The position numbers and the translations under genes were made by a program. The notes below the pieces were generated by a model. The model saw only the letters and a list, made by a program, of their open reading frames with translations. It was not told the origin of the DNA and searched no databases. Shown here piece after piece: positions 21,702 through 31,385 of a stretch of DNA of 64,000 bases. The DNA is taken from positions 186,001-250,000 of the forward strand of contig JAVGVS010000478.1 of NCBI GenBank assembly GCA_032718565.1. Reading direction: 5' to 3'. The stretch comes from Distichodus sexfasciatus (Eukaryota > Chordata > Actinopteri > Characiformes > Distichodontidae). Position 1 is the stretch's first letter; each line of letters opens with the position of its first letter.

Positions 21702-22472
21702 CTTGAAGAATCCTTTGCAGCCTTCGCAGGTTTGCATAATCGCAATGCTATAAGAGGCATTGTCCTCAAGAACTGCACAGGACCCCTATTCCCTGTTGGA
21801 CTCTAATTTGGGGAGAGTTGTCCGTCCCCGGCTAGGGGCTTGAAATCATCATTCCGGCTCCCTTCATCAGCCTGTATGAAGCTGTTTTGTATTGCAGAAA
21901 ACAAGGGTCCTTGATCGGGAGGTGAGGTTGTTGTGACCTGCCCCAGGCGGTACATCCCCAAACGTGAAGAAGTTGGGGTGGGTCTGCGGGTGGGGGGTCT
22001 TCTCCGACCCCCAGCACACCGGGTCAGGGGAGCAGGGTCCTAAAAACTCCGTCTCCAAGGTCCCGGTTGGAAACCGTGGAGGGCTTACTGGGCTGAACTG
22101 GGCTAAAAAAGTTTGATGAAGTGCCTGCCGAGGCTAAGCAAAGCATCGCCCACTTAACTCAGGTAGCAAAGCCGGGTAGCAGCCGTGAAATTGAAGTCGC
22201 CCAGCTTGAAGGCTTCCTGAACGGGGTTAGCTGGCTGCTAGGTGGGAAGTGCTGCAGTGCAGCGGTGGCGTATTTGGCAGGAGGGTGTCGAACTTCGGCT
22301 TCATAGCCGCCCCCACAAGCGCCAGGTGATGCTGGGCAGGATGGGCCAGAGAGCTGCTCACGCTGGTCACTCACATCCATTGACAACCCGGAGCTGAAGT
22401 CGGGGTTCAGCAGCTCCGGACTAAATATGGCGCTCTATGTGACTGACCTCATGACTTTGAACTATAATATTT
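21702..22472 (-). pseudogene. nr4a1: nr4a1 N-terminal domain plus first zinc finger exon
   Basis: Acceptor 'gtgctgctctctccacag', donor TTCAAG|gtgaga. An ATG at 22452 is followed after five codons by TAG, then in the same frame SPELLNPDFSSGLSMDVSD, matching the NR4A1 start region. A later frame holds the DF.VYGCYP block, then METEFLGPCSPDP and HPNFFTFGDVPP from the Pro/Ser-rich activation domain. The first finger reads CAVLEDNASYSIAIMQTCEG and then CKGFFK, where the family has [20 protein letters not shown]: two of the four zinc cysteines are gone. GC-rich in contrast to the introns. Confidence 0.9.
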
Positions 22473-22589
22473 CTGTGGAGAGAGCAGCACGAGGGGAAAC
22501 TTTTCGGTATGGCATAATGGTTGTGAAATTTCTTCTGATAATGAAAATTTTGAATTCTGTGTAGTGGAGGTACACAATGTAAATGTATG

Positions 22590-22610
22590 TAAAGTATATA
22601 TATGTATATA

Positions 22611-22696
<86 letters not shown>
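22590..22696. repeat. (TA)n microsatellite in nr4a1 intron 1
   Basis: About 50 TA units with minor interruptions. The Ile/Tyr frames across it are artefacts. Confidence 0.95.
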
Positions 22697-22700
<4 letters not shown>

Positions 22701-23589
22701 CTACAGAGACATTTACTGTAATACTCATAAATATAAACATTGGTATATATTTGTGATTATATAAACATTGGTATATATTCATATAATCATTAATATATAC
22801 CAAGGTTTATATGCTTATTTTTGTATGACAGCTGCATGAACGAGCACAACTCCAATAATATGTGCACAGCATAATATTACATCCACCCATATCAATATTC
22901 ACCCTACAGTAAGAAAATCCCCATCATATGATGCTTTACGATATCCAAACCTCCCATCACTATACTCCTGATGTACCAAATATTAAAAAATATTATAATA
23001 TTAATATTAATTAATTACATTTTAATCAGCTTTAATAGTTGAGCATTAGTGAACTAAGAAGGAAACCCCCCAAAACCAAAATAACATTTCATCAGCACTT
23101 CATTTGCACATAATAAAAGACGTTTGCATTTCCAAGTGGTGTACTTTAACGATCTCGCTGACTTCATCTGGTTCTGATTTTCACGTTAGCGTTCAGGACA
23201 AAATCCAACAACAAGAGGAACAAAAACCATTAATAATAGTAAAACGGAGAGGTCGAGTTGCAGTTCGGTCACTACATAAGGCGCAACTCGGACTCCCGGG
23301 GAATCAGAACAAACTTTCTCTCTTTCTACAAAGTCATCAACCTCACAAACATCAAGTGCACATCTTGCAACAACCTCTTTTGAAACGCAATAGTGCATTC
23401 TATTAAAAAAATTGAAATCTCCATACTGCATGTAAAACTTTGTGTTGGTGTTAAGTTTAATCATAATACTCACTCTTATTTATATACGCAAATCTTATTA
23501 TTACATCGACTTCACATAGTCCACACATAAGGAAATATTTTCGTTTCAGATGCAGTATTGAGGTTTAGTATCACACATTTTAAAAGACG

Positions 23590-23682
23590 ATTGATTCAAT
23601 TCTATTCAGTTAAACAGCGCTTTTCACGACATTGCCACAAAACTGCTTTACATATAATGTCGCTTTGCTGACATAACGAAAG
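23590..23682 (-). mobile_element. Retroelement 3' tail fragment
   Basis: On the complement it reads 'tgtaaagcagttttgtggcaatgtcgtgaaaagcgctgtttaactgaatagaattgaatc', the same tail class as 5805-5996. Confidence 0.65.
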
Positions 23683-23733
23683 TAAAAGAAGCCTAACGAA
23701 AGAGTTTTTAAATAAACAACAACCAGCACCTAC

Positions 23734-23830
23734 CTGACCCTTAATAATAATAAATCTCGGGGGTTTGTGTTATAATAAGGTCCGACTTGAAGCTCGTGGA
23801 TCACCATCTATACAGCGTTGAGTCGCGACT
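23734..23830 (-). pseudogene. nr4a1: nr4a1 non-coding first exon (inferred)
   Basis: A strong donor GGTCAG|gtaggt sits at 23734/23733. The 5' limit is inferred at about 30 bp below a TATA-like CATAAATACG (minus strand, about 23856-23865). Nr4a1 genes generally have a non-coding first exon, which fits this position upstream of the coding exon acceptor at 22473. Confidence 0.6.
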
Positions 23831-23884
23831 AGACGCTTTCTCAAATTTCCCAGGCCGTATTTATGTGAGTGGAGTGTTGTACCG

Positions 23885-23892
23885 TGACGTCA
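23885..23892. promoter_or_regulatory. CRE, perfect palindrome
   Basis: TGACGTCA, the full consensus CREB/ATF site, about 30 bp upstream of the TATA-like element of the nr4a1 promoter. Confidence 0.85.
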
Positions 23893-24004
23893 GATGTGCT
23901 CCTTCCGAGGCGTTCCACTAGCGAATATGGTCACGCAGGGGCGGGGGCGCGTCCGCGGATCTTTCCGGGCTCCAGCCAATCAGAAGGCGCGGTGTCAGAC
24001 TTCG

Positions 24005-24033
24005 TGACGCAAACGCGGGATTCCATTGACGCA
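24005..24033 (-). promoter_or_regulatory. Pair of TGCGTCA AP-1/ATF-like elements
   Basis: Two identical 7-mers 22 bp apart, about two helical turns, in the same orientation (24005-24011 and 24027-24033). This matches the AP-1-like elements known in Nur77 promoters. Confidence 0.75.
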
Positions 24034-24056
24034 AACCATCCCGCACGTTTATAGGG

Positions 24057-24066
24057 CTAAATATAG
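24057..24066. promoter_or_regulatory. MEF2 site
   Basis: CTAAATATAG, whose complement CTATATTTAG fits the MEF2 consensus YTAWWWWTAR exactly. Calcium-responsive MEF2 sites are a hallmark of Nur77 promoters. Confidence 0.75.
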
Positions 24067-24070
24067 CGGC

Positions 24071-24445
24071 ACCGGCGGCGGGGAACTCGCTCAGTTTGGT
24101 TAAAAATAGTGTAGAAGACACAAGAAGCCAAGAGATGAGGAAAGATAAACGACACCGCGTAAAATCCCTCTGTTCCTTCTTAAAGACTTTCTTTTAATTG
24201 CTGATTTTATGGGCGATTACTTGGAAATAAAGCAAGCAAGTAATAAAGCTGAATAAGCCAGTAAATTCTTGCCAAAACAACACTGACCCCAAATAACATT
24301 ATTTTATGCGTCATTAAAGAACAGAAATAAAATCTGTTTGAATTATTTAATTTTAATCTGCAAATGAAGCAAGCAAATCGTAATAAATTAATCCAATTAA
24401 TCCTGAAACTACCGATCTGATAACAATGTTTTTCTTTTTAAATTT
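24071..24445. other. Upstream of nr4a1 promoter, nothing recognised
   Basis: An ATG-initiated 20-codon frame near 24135 has no recognisable product. The rest is AT-rich. Confidence 0.4.
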
Positions 24446-24570
24446 TATATTTACATCATTTAGCAGACACTCATCCAAAATAACTTCATTTCCCAATTTT
24501 AGGGACAGTTTTCCCTGAGAGCAACTTGGGGTTAAGAGACTTACTCAGGGACCCAATGATGGTAGTGCTT
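24446..24570 (-). mobile_element. LINE 3'-end fragment ('acatttagcagacgct' class)
   Basis: 'tatttacatcatttagcagacactcatccaaaataactt..gagcaacttggggttaagagacttactcagggacccaatgatggtag' is the reverse complement of a very common teleost LINE 3' UTR. The same end occurs at 35535-35590. Confidence 0.7.
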
Positions 24571-25435
24571 TAATCTTTAATTTAACTCTTACTTAAGTTA
24601 TTTTAACAATTTATGTTAAACCTGCTTTCCAAAATTGGCAATCACACCCAGAACCATGCACTACAAAGGACATTGCTTTTTGTTTATCATTGATCTAAAT
24701 CAGTTTAAAATATAATACAGTTTTAAACGGCAAATCAGCAACCTGCAACCACATGCAAATCACAGTCTGGCACAGCTGTACGTATTTCTTTGTCAGAAAT
24801 GAATGCATGCATGTAGGAGAGAGTCTGTCACATTCTGGGAAAAAATTAACAATCCATAGCTATAAAGAGCCCAGACGAAAACCTCTGCTTTCCACTTTCC
24901 ACCTGCAGTATTCACATCACCGCCTTCCATCCTGAACACTACTGACAATTTGCTCAGTGTATCACCACATTCACAACTTCACAAGCCTTCATTCATGTTC
25001 TATATAAACCACAAGCAGCTGGTTAGTGCTCAGTTTGACTCGTATCACTACATGAGCACAAGTCACAGTGAAAGACGAGAGTCATTTCTTTCTTTTCATT
25101 TCTTTTGATATGAATTCATTCATATCCAACACGTCTTTGCATTTTATTAGAAATCGGTATGAAGATAGTCATACAGAAATCATAAAAGTCATTATATTGT
25201 AATATGTATAATCTTTCTCTTATTCTTTTTTTAATGTTTTATGCATTATTTACCTTTATGAGAAACGTTTTAAAAAGAACTAAAATGAAGAAAAAACTAA
25301 GAGAAAGGGTTATAGAGAATAAGTGACAGATTGAGGGACTATAAATACATATATACATAATATTGATTTGTAGTTCAATGCAAACGAGTCACAATATGTA
25401 TATGTACAGTATATGTATATGTGTATATACATAAG
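24571..25435. other. Intergenic, nothing recognised
   Basis: AT-rich. The last part (25340-25435) is TATA/CATA-rich and leads into the palindrome. Confidence 0.5.
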
Positions 25436-25718
25436 TCATGTACAAAAGTCAAGTGTATATGCATACATATACATATTGTGTAAGTAAACACATATTTGTT
25501 TGCGTTGAATATATAATATGTACAATATAATATGTAATAGATATACACATAATAGTTAGTTATAACTATATAGTTATAATTAGAGTTATATCTATTATAT
25601 ATTATGTGTATATCTGTTACATATTATAGTGTACATATTATATATTTAACGCAAACAAGTATGTATTTACTTACACAATATGTATATGTATGTATATACA
25701 CTTGACTTTTGTACGTGA
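25436..25718. repeat. Large near-perfect palindrome
   Basis: The arm 25436-25552 ('tcatgtacaaaagtcaagtgtatatgc..gatatacacataat') is inverted at about 25601-25718 with few mismatches. The arms are separated by about 48 bp ('gttagttataactatatagttataattagag' centre, itself palindromic). It may be a hairpin MITE, though no target duplication was identified. Confidence 0.8.
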
Positions 25719-25807
25719 CATGTCAAATTTGTCTGATTTCTGGTTACAAGCAAGCGAGTGTTGTACCATATAAATTAATGGCTAAATTGCCGTGCTTACC
25801 GTCGGTC

Positions 25808-26110
25808 ATGTTTGTAATTTGAGGCAGTAAATCCTAAATCACCAGTTGGCTGGTCTCCACATCGCCCACGAACACAGTCCTGATCACTTTCCCCCGCTTT
25901 TATTCTGTTCCTTGGCGGCTGCGTCCCGGCTGCCGGTGTGGTGTGTGCTCCGCACAGCAGCGCGGTGAAGCTCGGTTCTCTGGCCGGGAGGAGGGACGCT
26001 GTTCAAGGGAAGCAGGTGGCTGTTTCCCCGCGATGACGTAGATCATCAGCCCGCTGGATGACGTAGAAGGAACGGTTGACATGGGGAAGCCCGAGGTGAC
26101 ACGGCCGAGG
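25808..26110 (-). other. CpG-rich block, possible promoter and first exon
   Basis: GC-rich against AT-rich flanks, with two TGACGTAG CRE-like sites (about 26034 and 26059). On the minus strand it ends in 'aacATGACCGACG' followed by 'gtaagc', a Kozak-like start with a donor in the fourth codon (about 25800-25812). A longer frame, MSTVPSTSSSGLMIYVIAGK, also starts at 26082. No downstream exon was recognised, so gene identity is unknown. It could also be a distal regulatory element or alternative first exon of nr4a1. Confidence 0.35.
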
Positions 26111-26492
26111 TGTGCTGTTCCACTCAGCTGCCTTCCTGCACGGCGCCGTTAGTCATGTTATACAGTGTCAAGTTTATTAAAGTCAAATGATTAAAGACAG
26201 CCTAACGTCCGCCTACCGGAAATGTGAATATGTGTTCGGGAAAAGAGAGTGTAAAACGCAGCGACATTCTGAGTTTATATTACTCACATTATTACTCACA
26301 TTTTCCTAAATGTGCGTTGTATTAAAAATGTGTGTTTCGTTTGCAGTTCTAATTATTTATCTTTGAACATCTGAAGTAAAACAGATACACACACTTGCTC
26401 ACACACACACTTCCTCTGTCTGTCTGTCTCTGTGCACTCACACACACCTATATGCACACACTTCCCAGCCTGTCTTTGTGCATACATACACA

Positions 26493-28565
26493 CCTATAGT
26501 CAAAGTCAAAGTAAACTTCATTGTCATCTCTGCTATATACTGTACAGATACATAGAGAGACGAGACGACGTGGCTCCAGGTTATTTTCAGTGCAGAGAAC
26601 AGCAGAACAGAGAACAAATAGGTAGTGGCACATATAGGCACATGGAATGAACAATAAATAAGTAAAATACAAAATCTACATTAAAAAATCTACATTTTAA
26701 ACTAGACAAGGAGTTTTAAATATAATTTGAAACTAGAAATAGAGGTAGAATTGAGAAAGTCAGGATGCAGTATTACCTTACAGGTGGAAATTGACATTTT
26801 ACACTGGATGTGCAAGAGGTAGAGTTATAATGACAAATACTATATCCGGACTAATTATACGTACAATGTTCAGTGTATGTGCAAACATGCAAACATTTAT
26901 ACAGGTGGAAATTGACATTTTACACTGGATGTGCAAGAGGTAGAAGGTTATAATATGACCATGGGCGTAAATTTCATTTAACAGTAGGAGGGGACAATAA
27001 ATATAACATTTCTCGTGAGCAATTTTTGAAGGGGACACAAATAATACAGTCAAATTGTACTTATAAAGATATGTCCCCACAGTGAAAAACTTTGCTTCGA
27101 TCATTATTATTGTAGCATGGAGACTGCGTCATTAAGGTTATTTTCAAAGTTTTTCTCAGGTTCAATGACAAAGCAGATTTTTCTTCAAAACTATTTGTTG
27201 CATTGTTTGCTATGTTGTTTACAGTCAAGCCATCAACATACAATAAAATTTAAACATGACTGTTATTGTGAAAAAGATAAAATAAAATAAGTAATGTTTT
27301 GTAACAAAATCAATTATTAAATAATCAATTTACAGTAACTGCTCTGTTAAAAAAAAAACATCTGCAATTTAAAGCAAACTTATATTAATGAATGGACACT
27401 AAACAAAAGTACCAAATGTGTTTTTCCTGGTATCACTGGGCCCCACAAACTCTTGGCATATGTTGTTTATGTTAAGGTTGTCGAGCTTGTCTTTGTGCAC
27501 ATTGCAGACTAACAGACTATTAAGTCTGTCTTGGCCCATAGTAGCCCTTAGCCACGTCTTTAAAATACAGTGGGGTCAGTTCGGACGTAGCACAGTGCTC
27601 ATTTAGCAACTGCACAGCTAAACAATATGCTAATTGTGGCCGTTAATGTTAAGTTAACATTATGCCAAGCCGTCACAAATAAAACAATGCATGGGAAACG
27701 GCTTTGGCGTGTTAGTTGCAGTGCACTATGCAACAAACTATTGTAAACAAGCTAACGTTAACGAGATAAGTAATACTTTAATCGCTAATATAGCAGATTC
27801 ATGGAAAATTACATCGGTAATTAGCCTTTTTGCCGCAAATAATTTATGAATGAGTGTGCATCAACTACAATAAAGAGAATGGCTTTATTTAAAGTGAATA
27901 AAATACCCTACTTAGTGGAGTTCAACATTAATTGAGCCGCTGCCACACACCTGACTCGTGTGTGTGGAGTAGGTGAGATGAACAGGGAAAGCAGGCAGTG
28001 GGCCAAACCACTGTGAGGAAGGGGAGGGGGAACTCAACTGTTTCTAAATGCATTTTTTGCGTTTGTTTTTTTTCTACTTACACAATTATTTTAGGTATAC
28101 ATACATATATTTTTCACAATAGAGAGTGCGATTTTTTAAATTATTTTTTGGGGGGGACAACCCTCGGATGGGAGATAGTCCTATTTATACGTACAATGTT
28201 CAGTGTATGTGCTAACATGCAAACATTTATACAAGCAGTATATAATATTTGTGCAAATAAGTGGCGGCAGTGCAGTGTCGTAACAACAGTTATTGAGGAG
28301 GAGATAGTCCATATAGCAGCATGTGCATCATAGCGACGGTGATGTGTAAGGTAAAGTGCAGTGGTGCAACATAATCAGTTACTTCACAGTCCGGGGGGTG
28401 GGGGGGTGGGGGGGGCGGTGTGATGGCTGGGAGTGTGTTCAAAAGTCTGATGGCTTGTGGGAAAAAGCTATCACGCATTCTGGAGGATCGAGACCTGATG
28501 CTGCGATAGCGTCTACCGGATGGGAGAAGTGTAAAGAGTCAGTGTGAGGGGTGTGAGGGGTCGAG
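26493..28565 (-). mobile_element. LINE 3' end (CR1/L2-like), split by an insertion
   Basis: On the minus strand the coding end reads TLLPSGRRYRSIRSRSSRMR then DSFFPQAIRLLN (28550-28430), the usual C-terminus of a fish non-LTR retrotransposon ORF2. The 3' UTR ends 'gagatgacaatgaagtttactttgactttgac' at 26493. A 120-bp segment of the UTR ('acaggtggaaattgacattttacactgg..') is tandemly duplicated (26779-26898 and 26899-26970). About 1.2 kb of unrelated sequence interrupts it at 26972-28168. A second copy is at 32768-33470. Confidence 0.8.
26972..28168. mobile_element. Unclassified insertion in the LINE
   Basis: Flanked by two parts of the same LINE UTR. It opens 'atgggcgtaaatttcatttaacagtaggaggggac' and closes 'ttttttgggggggacaaccctcgg'. 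This resembles a fish DNA element with 'gggcgtaaatt' ends. No terminal inverted repeat or transposase could be confirmed. Confidence 0.5.
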
Positions 28566-28569
28566 CACG

Positions 28570-28627
28570 AGTCGATACACGCATGCACACACACATCTAT
28601 ACACACACTTCCTCTGTCTGTCTTTGT

Positions 28628-28668
<41 letters not shown>

Positions 28669-28994
28669 TACAAACACAAACATATATACACCCCCCCACA
28701 TGCACCCTTCCTACCTCTGTCTCTCTGTACACACACAAATTGACATGCTTTTTAACACACACTTTCTGCACAGACTGTGTAAACACACTAACACATTTAC
28801 ACACACACCCAGATGCACAAACATTTACTCAGTGTCTCTCTCTCTGAGCACAAACATACATATTCACACTTACATGCCCACAAACACACACACACTTTCT
28901 GCACACTTTGAGTCATGTGCACCCTTCACAATGCACAGACACACATAAACATACATATATGTTCACACACCTTCACACTTTATTTCTCTCTCTT

Positions 28995-29025
<31 letters not shown>

Positions 29026-29035
29026 GTTGCATATT
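28570..29035. repeat. CA-rich microsatellite region
   Basis: (CA)n at 28630-28662 and 29009-29028, embedded in 'cacacactt..ctgtctctctg' repeats. Frames rich in Cys/Val or His/Thr on the two strands are artefacts. Confidence 0.9.
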
Positions 29036-29250
29036 ACTATCTTTGTGAGGTTTTTCCATAGACTCCCATAATGACTAGATGTACTGTATATAATTTTACA
29101 ACTACACCTAACCCTAACCCTAACCTCATTAACCAAAAACGCATCTTTTACCTCTTTTAGTTTCTCAAATACAGCAATTTCTCTATAAAGTCATTTTTCT
29201 TCATGAGGACCTCTCAAATGTCCCCACAAAGCCCCCACAAAAAGCTCCCC
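29036..29250. repeat. Fish dispersed repeat with short CCCTAA run
   Basis: 'tccataatgactagatg..cctaaccctaaccctaacctcattaacc..gtcatttttcttcatgaggacctctcaaatgtcccc' is a dispersed element. The CCTAAC run (29105-29130) is too short to be telomeric DNA. Confidence 0.6.
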
Positions 29251-29279
29251 ACAATGCTATAAATACCTGCACACACACA

Positions 29280-29306
29280 TTTATACACACACACACACAC
29301 ACACAG
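29280..29306. repeat. (CA)n microsatellite
   Basis: Short uninterrupted CA run. Confidence 0.9.
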
Positions 29307-29844
29307 AGTGATGATTTATTGTTTCAAAAGTGCTTGAAATGCACTTCAGAGACTCTCTTTCTCAGGCCTAGGTTTAGTTTAAACTATTTCAGTTAAAACT
29401 CTAAATACAATATTCTCACCTCCACTACAACTTCTGTCCTTCAGAAAGACGTGATTGTGCATAAATGAGATTTTGTCTCATCTCACTACTGACTTGGAGA
29501 ACAAGCCATCACACGTTCAGATGTGACTGTCAGTTAGGAGACGAGTGTGTGGGGACCCATGATGCAATGCTGCAGTGCTTTCTAGAGCTCAGGATTTGGT
29601 CCAGCTCATCTTATCCCATTTCACATGCTGCTGCAGGAGAGGAAAGGCAAACAGTAAATAGATAGCGGGGCAGCTTTAAATTTAGACCGGACTGCATAAA
29701 TTATAGCGGCGAGAGAGGAGGGTGAGCCTCTTCTCACCGTTCCACCCAGGACAGGACGGGCAATACTCCAAATCACACCTACATTTGTCTGTGGTTATTT
29801 TAAAAATTAGGCATTTTAAATTAGAAGTTGAATTGCAATACTAT
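29307..29844. other. Intergenic, nothing recognised
   Basis: Moderate GC, no exon-like frame or repeat recognised. Confidence 0.4.
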
Positions 29845-29873
29845 ATTATTATTATTATTATTATTATTATTTC
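29845..29873. repeat. (ATT)n microsatellite
   Basis: About nine ATT units. Confidence 0.95.
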
Positions 29874-29969
29874 ATAGTTTCTACCATACTATACACATGA
29901 ACAGTCATGGTCTAAAGTATAAACCTTTTACTAACATTTCTTCTATATTTTTATATATTGTGTTCTTAC

Positions 29970-30516
29970 TAGAGGTGTGAACCTCCACTGGGCTCGCGAT
30001 TTGATTCAATTACGATTATTAGATCAGCGATTCGATTCAATATGATACCACCACGACACATGCCATCACTTTTTCTACATTGCTTCGCATTGCATGCAGA
30101 TCGTGCAGCCATAGTTGCTACCGGGATGTTCTTTTTAACTTTTTAACTTTAACTAATTTTTATGCTGCAATGTAATTATGATATAATTCAGGGGTTTTCA
30201 ACAGTTTCTGTCCCAGGGACCACCACTCAGACTAAGCAGTCTCAGTGTGTTGGTGGGGAGTATTTTTTGTATTACTTTTTAGATATTTGCATTCATTCAT
30301 TATTCATAAAGATGCCCAAATCATCTGGAAATGTTTTGAAAAATGAAAAAAGGAACAATATTTAAACAGTGATTTCAGTAGTGAAAGTGGATAGCATGTC
30401 ATGGACCACCTGCTGGTTGAAAACCTCCGTTATAATCAATTAAGGTGTGCCCCTGCATCGATGCATCACGTCTGCATCACCTTGCTTCGATTATGCGATT
30501 AATTTGAACACCCCGA
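29970..30516. mobile_element. hAT-like MITE (TAGAGGTGTGAA), copy 1
   Basis: Starts 'tagaggtgtgaacctccactggg' and ends 'gattaatttgaacaccccga'. The flanking 8-mers gttcttac (29962-29969) and actcttac (30517-30524) agree at 6 of 8, consistent with a hAT target duplication. It holds an inner element 'caggggttttcaaca..gttgaaaacctccg' (30190-30430). Sister copy at 32821-33316. Confidence 0.75.
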
Positions 30517-30592
30517 ACTCTTACTCTTACTTTTAGTTACTTTTTGAAAACTTAACCTGTTGTTAACTTCTAATTCTAAATCCTGTCTTTTG

Positions 30593-30672
30593 ATTTGGAT
30601 TATTCAGGACACATTTCACTACATGTTGTACTTATATAACTGTACATGATAAATAAAGAATCTTGAATCTAG
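30593..30672 (+). mobile_element. LINE/SINE 3' tail
   Basis: 'ggacacatttcactacatgttgtacttatataactgtacatgataaataaagaatcttgaatct': a retroelement tail with AATAAA and a TTGAATCT terminus. Related tails are at 20640, 21160 and 41490. Confidence 0.6.
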
Positions 30673-30674
30673 TG

Positions 30675-30930
30675 GATCTAAAAATGTGAATATTTGAACA
30701 TTTTAAAAAATGCCTTCAGCTTTCATTACTTCATATAAAAAACGTAAACCTTCAAATAATGCTACATTCATCACACATAAAGTGAAACATCAAGCATCAA
30801 CATTAAGTCTTTTTGACTTAAATGTTAATGATTATGGCTGAAAGCTCATGAAAACCACAAATTTAATATCCATTATTAGAATATTTTAGACTAGATATTG
30901 TATTATTAGATTGGAATGCTCAGTTACACA
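30675..30930. mobile_element. Palindromic MITE, copy 2
   Basis: 'gccttcagctttcattacttcatataaaaaacgtaaacctt' and 'atgattatggctgaaagctcatgaaaaccacaaattt..ttagaatatttt' are the family landmarks. Confidence 0.6.
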
Positions 30931-31034
30931 AGTTACACCGGCATTGAAATAAAAATAAATTATATCAATTTGATCAGGAAATGATCTTGAAATTATATTA
31001 CTTGAAATGTTATTACTAGTGCACTGCAAAAAAA

Positions 31035-31385
31035 GTAAAAAATTGTGAAAAATGTACTTCGCTTTCATTAAATCATTTGAAAAAGTTAATCTTCATAATA
31101 ATAATATATTCATCACCTGTAAGTAAAATATTTTTGTTTTTTTTGGCTTTAATATTCCTGATCATTGCCAGAAACACATGAAAACCAGAAATGCAGCATC
31201 TACTATTAGAATATTTCAGGTAAGATATTCTATTATTAGAATAGTAATTTCGAGTTTGAATAACCTGCAATTGCTGTTAACTCTGATCAACATTAAAACA
31301 AGAAAGGGCTTTAAATATTTCACTTTGTGTGTAAAGAATGTAACACATAAGAAGGATTTTCATTTTTGAGTTTAATAACTAAAAC
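31035..31385. mobile_element. Palindromic MITE, copy 3
   Basis: 'aattgtgaaaaatgtacttcgctttcattaaatcatttgaaaaagttaatctt' and 'cctgatcattgccagaaacacatgaaaaccagaaatgcagcatctactattagaatatttcag'. Confidence 0.6.

Larger units (their letters stand above)
16819..23830 (-). pseudogene. nr4a1: nr4a1 (Nur77/NGFI-B) with introns, disabled
   Basis: NR4A1 is an immediate-early orphan nuclear receptor of about 600 residues that binds NBRE and NurRE DNA as a transcription factor. Seven exons are visible on the minus strand: a non-coding first exon, the A/B domain plus first zinc finger, the second finger, the hinge, and three ligand-binding-domain exons ending LVPPPPIVDKIFMDTLPF. That ending matches NR4A1 rather than NR4A2 (PPPAIIDKLFLDTLPF). 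Exon order, phases and most splice sites match the family. Every coding exon except possibly the last carries a stop, frameshift or lost key residue, so no receptor can be made. Retained introns exclude a processed copy, so this is a decayed genuine locus. Sequencing error is unlikely as sole cause, because substitutions hit zinc cysteines and create a stop. Its introns are packed with MITEs. Confidence 0.92.
23840..24070 (-). promoter_or_regulatory. nr4a1: nr4a1 immediate-early promoter
   Basis: CpG-rich block just upstream of exon 1. On the minus strand, from distal to proximal: CTATATTTAG (MEF2, 24057-24066), CTATAAAC (24047-24054), TGCGTCA (24027-24033), TGCGTCA (24005-24011), ATTGG (CCAAT box, 23976-23980), GC box CGCCCCCGCCCC (23938-23949), CArG-like CCATATTCGC (23921-23930), TGACGTCA (23885-23892) and TATA-like CATAAATACG. 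Known Nur77 promoters contain MEF2 sites, several AP-1-like TGCGTCA elements and CArG/SRE-like sites. This composition therefore independently identifies the promoter and looks intact although the gene is broken. Confidence 0.8.

Noticed and set aside
22462..22803. Ile-Tyr repeat frames
   Set aside because: They are translations of the (TA)n array in nr4a1 intron 1.
23918..24121. 67-codon minus-strand frame
   Set aside because: It runs through the nr4a1 promoter elements. Its openness reflects high GC, and no protein family is recognisable.
28439..28948. 134-codon and 121-codon frames over the CA repeats
   Set aside because: They are microsatellite translation. Only the DSFFPQAIRLLN part at 28430-28478 is meaningful, and it belongs to a LINE.
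29105..29130. Interstitial telomeric repeat
   Set aside because: Only about four CCTAAC-type units, embedded in a known type of dispersed fish repeat.
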